64,000 bases of DNA from Heliocidaris erythrogramma. Taxonomy: Eukaryota > Echinodermata > Echinoidea > Camarodonta > Echinometridae. This document shows, piece by piece, positions 39,501-51,500 of this stretch (position 1 is its first letter; each line of letters starts with the position of its first letter). The stretch covers positions 57,745,233 to 57,809,232 of the forward strand of contig CM046853.1 in assembly GCA_025617745.1 (NCBI GenBank), given 5' to 3'. The notes under the pieces were generated by a model that saw nothing but the letters and a program-made list of their open reading frames with translations, had not been told where the DNA came from and searched no databases. The translations under genes and the position numbers were made by a program.

Positions 39501-42500
39501 AGCACTCCTAAACAATTGGCTCACGCCGGCGGCCGGCCGGATTTTATTGTTGTTTAGAGTTTTATTGTACGACTAGCTTTCTTGCGTTAACGTTGGTAAT
39601 TGATAGCGTCTGTCCGTGGCGAAGAAGAAATTCTTCTCCTCCCCTCTTCAAAAGCTGCCCTGCCCCTCCGAATCCTCTCCATTAGTGACGTTTGTATCGT
39701 AGTTATTCTATTAAAGATCATTTCATGTTGAAACTGATCATACCACCGCAAAGCAAAAGAATACCTTGATCACCGCCCGCCATTTTGCTTCAAATCCGCT
39801 AGCATTGTGGGTAACAACAATGCATTGCGCGACGTGTTCGCGCTAGAATACTGCATTATCGCGGAGACCCGTTCATATACGCCCCGAATCCAATACGCCC
39901 CGAATCCAATACTGCAATATTGCGGCATTTTCAGCGTATATGAACGGGGGTTTTCGATGGTCATGAGAAACTGCTTACCGATGTGCATCAGCAATATTGC
40001 GGTATTCGCGTTTATATGAACAGGGCTATTGGTTTATGACTGCGCAAAAGTGGCTGTGTACGTGGAATTCATCTGCACAAACACCAATGAAATGTTGCAA
40101 TTTGAAAGTTGTTATGACAATTAAAATCTTTTCACTAAAATCAAGATAAAATAAATCTCAGAATACCACCCCTAGTTTTCAGGTTGTTGCTTACAACCGG
40201 TGTGACAGTTAAAGACCTCAGCCTGACCCAAAACAACCATATATTGACGTAAAGCTTAGTAAACAAAGAATATAATTACCCTGGGTATTCATAAATTTTC
40301 GTCTCCGTTTATCCATAAAAAATAAAAAAGATAATTTTTTTTGGTCCACCCCCTCCCTATTTCGTAACAAGAGAGGAAACTGCAGGGGGTCGCTAGACGT
40401 GTGACGACATGTCATGTATACAGCTCCGAGTGCGTCTACACGATATGTCGTCATCAAATTTTCACCCCCCGCAAAGTAGCGTTCCTCAGAGACGGGGCCC
40501 TCGTCAGAAAAACCACCGGGGCTCAACATTCGGGACGCTGTTACTCATTCCACAGGAAACGGAATCTCATGAAGTTGGTTTCAATTTGTTCAGAAAATAT
40601 ATAGCTCCCCGTGGATGAATAAAGTGTATATTTCAAAATTCGGTCAGGCTGAGGTCTTTAAGATTGGCATTTAGATTTCTCTTTTTACACCTTCAGACTT
40701 AGCATACATGTAAGGGTTTTAAGGGGAAAATGTTCCAAGTGATTTCTACTTGACAATAATAAGTCCAACATTAGTTTTCAAATTGCTTTAACAAATCATA
40801 GATTTTTCTGCTGTAGCAAGTAGGAGTCGTAAAAGCCTCCGGGCACCTTATAAAAGCTGTGCATGACAGGGGGTTAAATCTGATTTAGATTGATGGCAAA
40901 ATGTTTGGGGTTTTTTAATGAGCATATAATGTTTTCATTTTTTTTTGGGGGGGGGAGTGGGTCTTAGGGGGTATTGCAAGAAATTTGCAATCAATTGCAA
41001 ATCCCCCAAATCAGTCGCACATCTTGCCATTGATTGCAAGTTCCATTTAAAACACATGTATCATATTTGCAATCGATTGCAAATGGGAGATTTGCAATTG
41101 ATTGCAACTTTCTTGCAACACCCCATTAGTTACTGTTGACATTCAGCATGACATGGAGCAACATCAATAAACTGTGTAATGGGCAGCATGCTGATCAAGA
41201 AAACAAACAAATAGAACCATCTATAAATTTGTAGATCAGGGCATAGTGGGTTCTCTTTTCCCCCCAGCTAGAAGTTGTTGTTGATCTTGTAGATGAATTC
41301 AATGTTTGCCGCTTTTGCTTCTTATGTTTTCACTCATTTTAGTGTTATTATTCGAAGCTCTACATTGGCGTAAATTATGAGTAATGTCCTTCAAAAAAGG
41401 ATATCTTCTTTTTCTGGTAGTCAAGTCAAAGAGCAAGAACCTGAATTGTCAGTTTTGTGTTTATAATTGATCATATGAATGTTTGGCTTTAATGGTATTT
41501 ATGTTGCCTTTTATTGATCCCTGCATTTTTATTCCCAAAGTCCACCCAATTTCTTTTGAATACTATTTGTGTTCAACTGAGCATGCCACCTCCCCCATTT
41601 TTGTTTGAACAATTGAAAAGAGAATGACCTACTTTTTTTGTTCTTTTGTAAAATGCAATGGAATCAAGTATTATTAGACATGTGTATTTCTGGGCTTCAT
41701 TTTATTTGAATGGGCCATCTTGTTTGTGTATATCCATGTGTACCTGCGATGGGGACTCCTTAGACATTTGCAATAAAAAGAAAATGATTCTCATAACTGT
41801 TTCTGTTTTAATAAAGTCTTACTTTAATATTATCAATTTTTCTGACAGAGATAAAGGACCTGTGTAATGGGTACAATTAAAATGAGTTGGAAGTAGGATG
41901 GCCAGCAGGGAATACCAAAAATGTCACTTGAATGCATCATCTAAAAAGTGAACTTTGGTGAATAAATTTAAAGAGAATTCTTACACCTTGTTTGTTTTTG
42001 GGAGTTGCAAAATGGAAGAGCCTAAAACTTATAACAAGATGAGGAAAAGATTTGATGTCACTTTGTTTACAAGTGAACATCATGAGAACACTTTCTTCCA
42101 AAGTTTTAAATGCATTTTCATGAATTCTTATACATGAACTTGTGTTATGGTTGTGTATTTTTCCAAGGCCTTGCTTTAAAAAATATTGATACAAGTGCCT
42201 ATTTTGCATCAAGTACTTGTTTTGAGGTACTTAATAAGAATGAATGTATGTGTATGTCGCATAGGAACCTGTTTTATTCCCTCACACTGTATTTGTCCCA
42301 ATTTTTTTTAGGGCTAGGTAAATCTGCAATCCAAAGGAGTAATGCCACATAATAGATGTGACATGTGATGTAAAAGAAGTGTTTGTGGTACAAATAAACA
42401 TTTCTCAGTCATTTTCTTTACCTTTCAATTTGGATGATTGTGCAATGTCCATTTGAAACTATTAAGGGTTGTCCATACCCAAATGGCTTATTTAACATAG

Positions 42501-45500
42501 GTTAGAAATAATGTCAGAGTAAAAACTATTGCTATTTAAAAAAAAAAATTTTTTAACCGTTTTCGGAATGAAATAGAATGTATAAGAGAATAGCAGCAGT
42601 AATCAATTGATAGTGGAGAATAGAGAACTTGTATTTTTAGGAGCAAGCATCCAACGAACGTACATACATGTATGACACTAGTCCCATCTATAATGCTCGG
42701 AAAACAGGCCAAGACTAATTCACTAATCATCATCTGCATACTGGGAATTAGACAAAGGCATTAACTTTAGAAATTAAAAATGTAAGCAGTAATTCTTACT
42801 CGTTAGTACTGTGTAATCCATGTATGCACTGCATTGTTGTCCTTTATCCTTTTGTCTAAATATAGTATTTCCCTGACAGGGATTTTGCAGCTGACTTTTC
42901 TTATGTTACTTTGTGTTTTTGCCTGCATTGAATTTAATATTTGAAAATATATACCAGTATTTTCAGCTCCCCCTCCCCCCTCCCCCTCTTATGGCTATTT
43001 TGATGCTGAATTACATGTAGATAGGAACCATTGTCAAAAGCTGGGCAAAATACTTACATGTTGAGGGGTTAATAATCAAACATCAGTTAACTGCAATAAC
43101 GCATGCAATATTTCAATACTGGATAATAAGGAGTTTGCTGTTGTTTTGAAGGATGGGATGCGGGAAGGAGGTATTTGTATTCATCTATTTTGCAAACATA
43201 TTTGTGTATAGACTGCAATATGGCTAGTTTGTATATTTATGAAGCTTGAGAAATCTTTGATAATCAATATTCAGTTCTGACCTATTAATGATGAAAGTGA
43301 AGAATACACATGCAATGAATTTCTAAATAATTCAAATTCAAGAAACAAAATTTGCCTGTATATTCTTTACATCAGGTACTCATTGCTAACTCCATGTTTG
43401 GGCAAGGTTCATTCATTTGGGTTTTACCTTGTCTGTAAAATTCTTACTTCTGAGAAGGAAAAAAAATAATTGCACTCTGACCTCTAGGTACTGATGCTGC
43501 TTTTGGGGGTTTGTGTTTGTCATGTGACATTTTATTTCTTTCTCTTTTTTGGGCTTCATGGAATCTCTGAGAACCTCTTATGGTTCTTCCTTTATTTCAC
43601 AATCTGACAATTATTTGTTTGTTTGTGTGTTCTTTTTCTGTCAACTACCACTCTTCCACTCTTTTTGTTGTTTTTTCTTTTATTTTTTTATTGTGTCTCA
43701 CACTAGGAGGGGGCGACCAAGCTCTTGCGCAATGACCTGCGTATCGCATCCAGCATTGATGATGAGGTAAAGGAAAGCAAAAGAGGAAAAACTTGGGGCC
43801 ATCTAGCAATTACAAACCAAAAGCCATCCGAAAGATGTAGCTCTGTATTACCTGGCTTCAAAAAAATTGCTTAACCAAATATTTACTCCCCCTCTAGCTT
43901 CAAGTGCTCTTTTATTTTTCACCCATTTCTCATACACTTCTCGACTTTTAATGTTGTGAATTTTTTTTTGTTTTAAAAACCTTGCAACCTTACTGGGTTG
44001 CAAGACATCACAAAATATGGCATCCTTCCTTCTTGAGCATACCGTGATAGATTGAAGAAGAAGAAATTCTGTCACTGATCCCGGAAGGGGATCCTTGATT
44101 TGATGTGCCATTGATTACGCACCCACACTGTCAAACTCAGTATGACGCTGAGGCATAGGAAAGTCTTGGGTTTGTGTTGGTGTTTAAAAAAATGTATCTT
44201 GTGTTTCTTTGTGCTTGACTGGCTCTTGGTAGTGCATCATTCTGTTAAAGAATGTCTCTTAAGCGTTTGCCCTTTACTGCATGCTGTGAGATGTTGTTCT
44301 CTGTTGCATGTCTTACTTTCTTTCAGCATGTTGTCTGGGTCTTGTCTTGTAACCCTCTCTCTTTCGTTCTCATCACGCTTTCCCTTCTTTAATAACTATA
44401 GGATTACCCTCAAATATATGAGATAGGAACACTTATTTTATATTGTATCAAGTTATTATTATTATTATTGTTATTATATTATATACCTTATTGGATATTT
44501 ATTTATATATTATATACTTGCCTTTTTCCTTTGTAGTTTTAAAAGCATTTGCATGATTATATACCCACAATCATTTACTAATAGTTGGGTAATATATATT
44601 ATAGAAACTGCATTGTATGTATTCCATATTTACATGATCACTTATTTTTTTTCTCCCAGCTACATTGCTTTGAACAGCAATCTTGTTTTCATAACACCTG
44701 CATATTGCTTCAAAACCCTTGTAAATGAACATAATTATTCAGTTGGTTCATTTGATTAGTTTGTTTTGTCCATTGTAATTGGATTGATATCATTATTGTG
44801 CATTCTTTTTTTGGTATTTTTATTTTAAAGCTATTGTCATTGCAGTTGTTCATGAATTTTATTCAACTGTCTCATGGTTTTGTTTTAGTTCATTGCCATG
44901 TTATTTTATTTTTTCATTTCAGCGCTATTTGCTGATTGCTTCATCATATGATTATTGTAGATGATATTTATTTAGTGTTTAGATTGCTACTCATCAGTTG
45001 TAATGCAAGCCATCCGAGGTTTTGTTTATTAATGTGTGAACTTTTGCAGTGCTATTAATCCCTAGATGTTTAGAATAATATCTTAGTTGTAACAAGAGCA
45101 GAAAAGAAAAAGGTATCGAATGAATTCTTTCAATATTTAAAATATACTCAATAATGAATGCTTGGCTTTTCATTATTTGGATGATATACTGTATGTTACA
45201 TCTATGTATCCGATGATTGATTGCAGATTACTGCTCAGGAGTACAGGGCCAAGGCATCCCCACGATCAGTCCTGAAAGCCTCCCCTCGATCAACAGGTTC
45301 TTCACCCCGTGGGAGCTACGCCAGTAATGGCCCTCCAGACACAGAGTTCCTCAACTCAGAAGACATCTATGATTCACTGCGCCGAACCACTGCTGAGATC
45401 CAGAACTACATGCACAGCAGCCGTGATGACCTGGATCACGTGGCGGTCAGCAAGGACACACGAGTGGACAGTGACGAGGTATTACCGGACCTGGTGCCAG

Positions 45501-48500
45501 GCATTAGAGTGGACAGTCCCGAGGGCAAGGTCAAGGAGTACCTGGAGTACCGCATGGTACCTGACCCAGACTCCATGCTGTCACCCCCACCAATCACCCA
45601 CAGTAGATCCTGCGGGGACTACCGTACAGTAAGCGGTGCACGCTCTCCCACCCCACAAAAAAAGCACCAAGCTGCCTCCCAATCAGGTTCCCATGGCCAG
45701 GGCAGACCTAGACTGAAAATCCCATCTGCTGGTGGCCGGGGATCGCGCACCCAGTCCCCAGCTGCCCAGAACAGAGCTCGTGCACGCTCCCAATCTCCAT
45801 CTCCCCCTGCTCGTGCTAATCAATCTTTCACAGACTACGACAGTTCTTCTCCAACCCCACCTGTCTTCTCTCCCGATGCCCTCTCTGAACCTGTCTATAA
45901 CCCCCCTCCCTATGTCAACCAATGCTTTGTATCGTGAGTCTGCTTCTCCTGTCTCTTCTCGTAAAAACCTTTCTTCTGCCTGGGTGGATGGACATGATGT
46001 TAGTATCGTTAAAATATTTCTACTCAGTTTTCATCTCATCACTTTCACTATCTATTCGACCCATTTGTGTATTTGTTTCAAGTCATTCTGTTATGCCTTC
46101 CTTTTCTTTGCTTTCATCACTGCCTACATGATTTTCACTTTCACACCCTCTTTATATGTTCGTCCTGATGTACTGATGTGTGTGTACATATTTTGCAAAT
46201 CATAATCTGTCCATCTTCATCACACATACACACTTCATCACACATACACACTTCATCACACATACACACTTCATTAGCTATCACAGATATTATAAGTTAT
46301 TGCGCCTGCACATACTTCTCTCACTATATTGGTGGCATTTACATGTATCTGCATTACAAAAAATCATTAGCATATGGTGCTTGTAATCCAATATTGTTGC
46401 TTTCCAATTTAACTATATATTCTTGTAAATTAAAAAACTACTAATGAGGAATTCATGGACACAGTTTTGAATATATATATTCACCTCCAGTTCTTGACTT
46501 CTTTTTTTTTAATTCCTTTTTTTTTAAATTCACCCTCCTTAGTGTTTTGCATTCAATCAGAATAGATTATGACCTTTAATTTGATGTGTTTACTGTAAAT
46601 GCAGAAATATTCGCGGTACATTAATTTTGGCGGATTTCGCGCTATTTTCGGCAGGCGCAAATTATAGAACTCGCGAAAATATTAGCCTGATTTCCTATGC
46701 TGGTTGAATTGCATGCTTCAGCACATTAATATTTGTGTGCGTGTGTGTGTGTGTCCAATTCATTTTTGAGCGTGTGTGTGTAGTTGCGCATGCCATATGC
46801 ATTTGAATGGACTGCGCATGTGTAAATTAATAAATGGAGTGGGTGTACATACGAGCGTGTAATTGTGCAGCGCGAATATTTAATCGCGCGAAAATATCAG
46901 CGTTTACAGTATTGCATCATATCCCTCGTATTTTGGAGTATTTTTAAATTACATTCTATCAATTCAAATCAGAAGTCAGAATTAGGGATACATACAAACA
47001 GCATTAATAAATAATATATCTAGATATATTTAAATAGCAATTTGAAAATGATTACGAAGTACATCAGTTTTTTACTTTCCTTATGAATTACTAAGATTTT
47101 TAAATACTTATTTCATAATTTAAGTATTATGTAAACAAATTGAAGAGAAAACTCCTTTATTTCAGATACTGGTATACTCTCCAGAAAAGAAATGCACTAT
47201 CTCAGTATTTCAGTATTCATTTCAAAGCATAAAATCTCAATGTCATAGCTGTGCATGCAAACCGTCAACATGCCAGCATTCCTCTGTCAAGAGAATAAGA
47301 AAAGAGATTTCTCACCACCTGTGCTCCTATTACCCCCCTCCCCCCTTGCCACATCTTGACCAGTGAGACCCACAAGCTTGACCCACTGACCAGTCAATGC
47401 TGCCACCATGGCCAGTGTCTGCCTTGCCCTTAGCAGCTGTCCACTCTTCTTTGGCATCATCCAGAGTTTTATTTGCAGCAAATACCAGTTGCACTTTTAA
47501 AGGCCCACAAACCCTATGACCAAACTATGATCTAGATTTTTAAAGTCAATGGCCCATATTCTGAACTCCGGTTTAACTTAAACCATGGTTTAAATCTGTG
47601 ATTTAAGCTATGGGTAGCCAAAATTTTCAAAACTTTGTTTACACTGTATGTTCCTTATGTTTTACTGGATTCTGGTCTCGTGCTTTAATGGTCAAGAGAT
47701 TTATTGTACTTATCATTCCCAGACAGTTTTTAAAAGTTTGAGTACCAAAAATGCTGATAAATTGAATATCTACTGTTAGAGATTTGTGTCACATTTGGCT
47801 GCCCATAGTTAAACCACACATTTAGACCATGGTTAAAGTTAAACTGGAGTTCAGAATACGGGCCATTGTATTTAGATCAGATATGAAACTAGAATTGTAA
47901 TTTCATTGTGACTAAAACTTGAATAGTACCACCACTTGGGGCCTTAATCAGAAATTACAAGTCCAAAGTTTCATATCATGTGTTTAAAAAAAAAAAAATC
48001 AAAATATAGTTGTCAGGTCATGAGGTTTGCAGTGGACTAAGAAAGTTGATTTTGTTCTATGAAAGAACAAATTATTATTTGACACATTACTTTTTGTTAA
48101 ATCATTGTTTATTATGCTTCAATATTTTGTCATCATTTTCTATATTTTAGTTTTGGTATCACTTTATGGTATATAAGAATATACACATACAATCTGTCTC
48201 TATACTAACAGTGCTTTTGATCTAAGATTTAATATTTCAATTGCTTTATGCACCCCTAAATCTTTATTTGAAAGTATCAATATTCAGAGGAACATTAACC
48301 GCATGAATTCACAACCAGATCTCAAGAATTTCCAAAAGATTTTCATTAATCATTTTAATTTCAAGATATACATAAGATATTTTCTCTCTAGAAAGAATAA
48401 ACTGTATTAGAAACATGTGTTACATTGTATTCATACTTTTTTTGTAATGTATTTGAGTTATTCATACACATTTATTCATTTTGTACTTTTGAAATGATTA

Positions 48501-51500
48501 ATTTCTCTTGTCTACATATTTTGAATTATGCAGTTATTTATAGTTAATTTTGCTTTCCTTGCAGTTTATATTCTTGAAACATATTATGATTTTTAAAAGG
48601 AAGTTTTCCTATAAAGCTTTCCTAGTCTTTTGCAATGTATAATGTTTTCTTAGGCCAAAGACAGTAGCCTAGACAGCCATACAGTATACCGGTATAATGA
48701 ATTGACCGTTGTAATACATCTACATGTATCTTAGACAATGTCAGTTTTCAGGTTTTGACCTCGTCCCAGACCCTGATTGCTTCCTTTTTTCTTTTTTCTC
48801 TTTTTACTGCATATTGTATGAAGTAGATGGGATCTTACATGTATGGGTTTCTTTTCAGAGGAAAGTGAGTAACTGGGGGCATTTCATGAAGTGTCTTTGT
48901 CAGTGATTTTTACAGACAAATTTTCGTCTCAGCCAATCAGGTGCAAGGATTCAGTAGCTTATAACAGTTATTGCAACTTGTCATTGATGACAAGTTTTAT
49001 GAAACAGGGCCTTGGTCTCCCTATTTAAAATTAAGTATCGCCATGTGCATTCATTGAGATATAACGTGTATTTGGTAGGCTTAGAAGGCCAATATCTTTG
49101 GCAGGTTTGTATCATGTACTGATATCACTCAGACACTTTGCTAATCGTTGAGATGTATGATATGTTTACAGGGCATAGCCGATACCATGGGTAGAATGAC
49201 AGTAACGGATGGTAATTACGAGGATGAGACTTTCCAAGAAGGTAAGCACAAAGTGCTGCTAAAGTAGCATGTAGGCCTACATACTGCCTGTAAAGTGAAA
49301 TGTGTCTGGTGTAAGTTTTCAAGGACAGTTCTCGATTTATGTTAATGTAATTTCAGATAAAAAACATATAAAAAGTATATTCAAGGTGTTTCACCCATTT
49401 AGAGGCCCTGCCCATTGTTATGGCTTTTATATACCGGTATATATTTTACTAGATGATGTGCATAATCAGGTGTTCTGATGTGAAACAGCTGGTGATGTTG
49501 ATATTGTTTTAACAAATATTGTTACATAAATCTGGGTTCTGGTCATGGAAAACATGGAAAAGTCATGGGAAAATAAATCCTTCTTGAAAGTCATGGAAAG
49601 TCATGGGAAATGAAGAAAAAAATATCCAAACGTGATGGAAAGTCGTGGTCATTGATCTTGGGTGTGGGCCGTGTGTCGCTACGAGAGCCTTCCATCACAA
49701 ACATGAATAATGCATATCACTGTATGGTATTCATACGCTTCTTGGATGCCACAACCATACCAAAATGGTACTTATCTGGCCATGGTAAAAGGCAGAAATG
49801 GGTCATGGAAAGCAGAGGCGGCGGAACATCGGGCTCGGACAATGGAAGTGGAGGGGCACCTTTTGTCCGCCAAACAAAAGGTGCACCCCCACTTTCATTG
49901 TCCGAGCCCAACGTTCCGCCGCCTCTGATGGAAAGTCGTGGAATTTGGTTCTCAATTTTCTGTGGGAGCCCTGATAAATGCAGTTTCTCAATTTCCAATG
50001 AGAATAATGTTGTTTCCACTCATCTACAACCAATCTAATTCCCATTTTTTTTTTCTCCCCTGTCTTTCTAAATATCTCTTAGTAGATCAGCAAGATATTC
50101 TGGTTCCACTTTTGACTGAATTGTCAAATCATAATGGGAGGTAAGTAAAAAAGAGCCTTTGCTATTCTTACTTTAAAATGTTTTAGATGATATATCTGTC
50201 ATCAATCACAAATTAAATTTTAGAATTCTGCATCTGTCATGATTACATCTCCCCATCTAAGATATAAGAACTATTTTCAAGGTAAATTGAAGCAGAAAAT
50301 GGTGTGATGATGTTGGTATACAACGCATTTTCTATAGACGCCAGCCCAAGTTTTCTTGGGCTAAACATTCAGTGGGTTAAATCGTGTAATGCATTTCTAC
50401 ATAATATTGATAGTAAATAGAATAGTGTTTCAGAATACAACACTGTGACCAATGCAATCAGTACCCTTAAAGGGAAGCTGGAGTTCTGGGAAAGGTAAAA
50501 AATAATTAGTGAGCTTTCTCATTCTTATTATGTTAGTTTGGAAGATTATCATAGTAGATATGTCCCCTGAAAAGGACTGCTCTTCAAATGCCCCTACATT
50601 TAAAATATGACAAACGGCTGAAATGTTCAGGCCGAACATTTGTGTGTAGTCCCATATACACATTTCTGTGTGCAGTGCATGCGACTCTCAGCAGGACTGA
50701 GTCAATTTCTTATCATTTTGGTGATTCCAAAACCTTCCAGCATACACCAATTCTTGTGTGCTATATAATCAGCATTTCCCAACTGCTCTGAGAAGTTTCT
50801 TTCACAATTCAATCTCATGACCGGAACTCAACTTCCAATTTAAATGATCCTACTTGAATGATTGTTTGCAGGTTTGAAGAGAGAAAGAATGCCATGATGC
50901 AGCTCATCCGTCTTACACGCTCTGAGAGCCTCTCTCTGTGGGATGATCACTTCAAGACAGTCCTCCTCCTCATGCTGGAGACACTGGGTGACGTAGAGGT
51001 GTGTTGAAAGACATTTTGAGTAGAAATCGATGCAGTACTGGTTGAAACACGTGAAGAAAATTTCCAAGTGCTTTGTAACCGCAGCAGTACATTATTCATT
51101 GGAGTGGATTGGGATTCGATATACCCATCATTTTTACCATTCAAAATTTTGATCTTTTTGTAAAATCGCCATTGTTTAAAGATAGATTTGGTAACCAGCA
51201 ACTTAACCACAAGTGCTATATCTAAATGTATTTTTCATATAAAGAAAGAGGATGAGATTTCATTACTTATTTTCTCCTGCAGTCATCAATTCGTGCCATG
51301 GCATTGCGTGTCCTTCGGGAGATCCTGAGGAACCAACCAGATCGCTTCAAGGATTACGCTGAGCTCACCATCCTCAAGATACTGGAGGCACACAGAGATC
51401 CACACAGTGAGGTATGTGAACATCTCTTCAGCAGTTGTCTGAGTGACAGTTTATAAACCAACAATTGCTCTGGTAACATTTGCAATTTTTGTATAAGATT

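Larger units (their letters stand above)
38281..40175. mobile_element. Nested inverted-repeat element (outer)
   Basis: Outer arms 38281-38345 and 40110-40175 are inverted copies (gggtggcattctaagattta and its partner ending gaataccacccc). They enclose a second inverted-repeat element (38373-40025) and a tandem array, so at least three insertion layers are stacked. Confidence 0.75.

Noticed and set aside
43848..44111. Minus-strand 87-residue ORF
   Set aside because: No recognised motif, no splice or promoter context; consistent with chance.
45732..46205. 157-residue ORF as an independent gene
   Set aside because: Its middle part is explained as a shifted CLASP exon segment (to 45998); the rest is hydrophobic intron reading.
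48724..48906. Possible exon reading FDLVPDPDCFLFS
   Set aside because: Resembles the VPDPDS motif of exon 16 only over five residues; phase does not join exons 16 and 17 and no good donor follows before a stop.
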